Shown here piece by piece: positions 17,435-18,749 of a stretch of DNA of 18,749 bases. The notes under the pieces are model-generated. The model saw nothing but the letters and a program-made list of their open reading frames with translations. It was not told where the DNA came from and did not search any database. How positions within the stretch are numbered: the first letter of the stretch is position 1; every line of letters starts with the position of its first letter. The translations under genes were made by a program, and so were the position numbers. Origin of the DNA: JAENVU01 sp046598395 (GTDB lineage Bacteria > Actinomycetota > Acidimicrobiia > IMCC26256 > JAENVU01); assembly GCA_046598395.1 (NCBI GenBank), contig JBKJIQ010000048.1, positions 1-18,749 of the forward strand, in the 5' to 3' direction.

Positions 17435-18749
17435 CTATGGCGTGGCGCCTGAGCACCGAGGGTCGGACCAGGAGAGACGGTCGCCGATGCAGCGAGGTCC
17501 TGCGAACACCGAGAGATCAGTGGACCGGCTCACCGCGCCATGGGAGTCGGTGACCACCAGCCGGACGCGGTACGGGCCGGGCTGGTCGAGGGCGAGCCAT
17601 GGCGTCATGGTGTCGGCGGCGGCGAGGACCCACGCGCTTCCCGTGGGTGCAGTGACGAGTTGCCAGTGGGCGGTGAGGCCGTCGCGATCTCGATCACAAC
17701 TCCGGCCGGCGTCGAGGTGAAGCCAGTGGGCGGTCGGGGCATTTTCAATGTCGGGGCCCGGGTCCGCGCCGGGCGCAGAGTTTCCGGGAGTACCCACGAT
17801 CGTGACGGCACCGTCACGAGTGGTGCGCACGAACGTGCCTGTCTCGTTGGTGGTGAGACTGCACGCGCCATCGGCGCGACGCGCCGGGAACGGAAGGCCG
17901 GTGAGCTTCACATCCGTTCCCGGGGCGACGAGGTCGACCGCGTCTGGCGTGTTGCGGATGCTGAGGCGACCGCCACGAGATCGTTGCGCCGTGAGTCCCG
18001 AGGCGGTGGAGACTGATCGGGCGGAGTCACGAGCGATGACCCGCTCGATGCCATCGAGATGACGATCGCGAATTGTGACTCGACCGTTCGCGTACTGGGT
18101 TGCGGTGATGACGCGGTCACCGGCGGTGTCGGTGAGGCGCAACCGGACTCGGCCATCGCCGGGGTCAGGCAGCGACTCGACGATGGGCGCGGGTTCGCCG
18201 ATGCGGGTGGGATACGCAATCGCCGCGGATCGGGTGATCGACTCGGTTGCGGCAACCGTGCTCTCGAGTGCGATGTGGGTGAGGAGCGCTCGGTTTGCCC
18301 CCTCGTGGTTGGTGACACGCGTGGCCAAGGTTGTGGATCCGGCGCTGGTCGCGACGCCGGTGTCGACGCGTGCGGCTCCGTGTTCCCAACGACCGCCCGT
18401 GACTCCCGCGGTGAAGGTTCCGCCGCTGGTCCCGCCGCCGTTGCCGTGCGTCACCCAGGTGAGCGCGTCGCCGGGCGCGGCGGTGACGCGATCAAACGTC
18501 ACGAGGTACCGGTCGTCCACGAACTCGAAGCGGCGTTGGAACTGGGCGCCCGCGTAGGCGCTGTCGATCTGGGCGCGGTCCCACGCCGGGGTGTCGGCGA
18601 GCGCGCTGATGGTGGCTTGGCCGTCGACAGGCGGCGCGCCGATGGGGTTGTTGAACCACAGGATCGATGCGATGAAGGGATCGCCCGGACCATTGCCGTT
18701 CACGAGAATCAGATTGTGGTCGGGCGCTTTGCCGACCAGTCCGCGTTGT
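17435..18749 (-). CDS. Heparinase II/III-like protein with C-terminal PKD domain (5' end outside window)
   Basis: The frame is open from the right edge to a TAG at 17435, giving 437 residues of a longer protein. The GTG at 18703 is not taken as the start, because the codons before it also fit: KAPDHNLILVNGNGPGDPF spans it. The D-H-N-L-x-L-V-N-G-x-G-P block, followed by AYAGAQFQRRFEFVDDRYLV, resembles the beta-sandwich of heparinase II/III-family polysaccharide lyases. Near the C-terminus a PKD-type immunoglobulin domain is clear: LDAGRSCDRDRDGLTAHW, then GPYRVRLVVTDSHGAVSRST. The catalytic alpha-toroid and any signal peptide are outside the window, so activity cannot be judged. It is probably secreted, going by its domains and few cysteines. 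It lies upstream of the SDR operon but is separated from it by that operon's own operator. Confidence 0.68.
   Translation of the reverse strand, partial: QRGLVGKAPDHNLILVNGNGPGDPFIASILWFNNPIGAPPVDGQATISALADTPAWDRAQIDSAYAGAQFQRRFEFVDDRYLVTFDRVTAAPGDALTWVTHGNGGGTSGGTFTAGVTGGRWEHGAARVDTGVATSAGSTTLATRVTNHEGANRALLTHIALESTVAATESITRSAAIAYPTRIGEPAPIVESLPDPGDGRVRLRLTDTAGDRVITATQYANGRVTIRDRHLDGIERVIARDSARSVSTASGLTAQRSRGGRLSIRNTPDAVDLVAPGTDVKLTGLPFPARRADGACSLTTNETGTFVRTTRDGAVTIVGTPGNSAPGADPGPDIENAPTAHWLHLDAGRSCDRDRDGLTAHWQLVTAPTGSAWVLAAADTMTPWLALDQPGPYRVRLVVTDSHGAVSRSTDLSVFAGPRCIGDRLSWSDPRCSGATP

Noticed and set aside
17358..17456. N-terminal extension of the SDR to 17456
   Set aside because: It would translate through the perfect operator palindrome and add 33 residues before the Rossmann strand that relatives do not have.

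Overview
The window is a densely packed, high-GC stretch of chromosome. Its gene content (paired acyl-CoA dehydrogenases, a 17beta-HSD4-like short-chain dehydrogenase, an actinobacterial-type acyl-CoA desaturase, an IS630 transposase of the type common in actinobacteria, an XRE/nucleotidyltransferase module) and its probable leaderless starts point to an actinobacterium, perhaps of the Acidimicrobiia. That placement is inferred from gene content only. No rRNA, tRNA, CRISPR array or phage module was seen. Nearly all genes are on the minus strand; the exceptions are the desaturase (1207-2073) and one very small gene (4471-4653).

Layout, left to right. 1-111 is the start of an IS630-family transposase cut by the window edge, followed by two tandem hairpins and a HAD-superfamily hydrolase (180-878). 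Upstream of the hydrolase is a decayed crotonase (enoyl-CoA hydratase-type) remnant in two frames (916-1102). Then come a membrane fatty-acid desaturase, and a convergent two-gene unit for a GMC flavoprotein with a four-cysteine, possibly Fe-S, motif and its gluconate-dehydrogenase-subunit-3-like partner (2103-4360). Next are a 60-residue unknown protein, a five-helix membrane protein and a hydantoinase/oxoprolinase pair hyuB-hyuA (5373-9258).

9338-12190 encodes the most striking protein of the window: a predicted lipoprotein in which a complete subtilisin-like protease, with its propeptide-like region, sits inside a seven-repeat beta-propeller, between repeats 2 and 3, with an IPT/TIG domain at the C-terminus. 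It is followed by a compact XRE regulator/nucleotidyltransferase pair (12290-13172) with its own palindromic operator, which looks like a toxin-antitoxin module.

13205-17357 is a probable acyl-CoA (fatty acid or steroid side chain) catabolic cluster in transcription order: SDR, acyl-CoA dehydrogenase with an IVD-type glutamate, small membrane protein, GvpU-like protein, and a second acyl-CoA dehydrogenase that appears to lack a catalytic base. The right edge holds the C-terminal part of a heparinase II/III-like protein with a PKD domain.

Two nearly identical 21-bp palindromic sites, CTGACG-N4-[CT]GTCAG, lie just upstream of the SDR start and of the hyuB start. This suggests one repressor controls both the acyl-CoA cluster and the hydantoinase/oxoprolinase operon.
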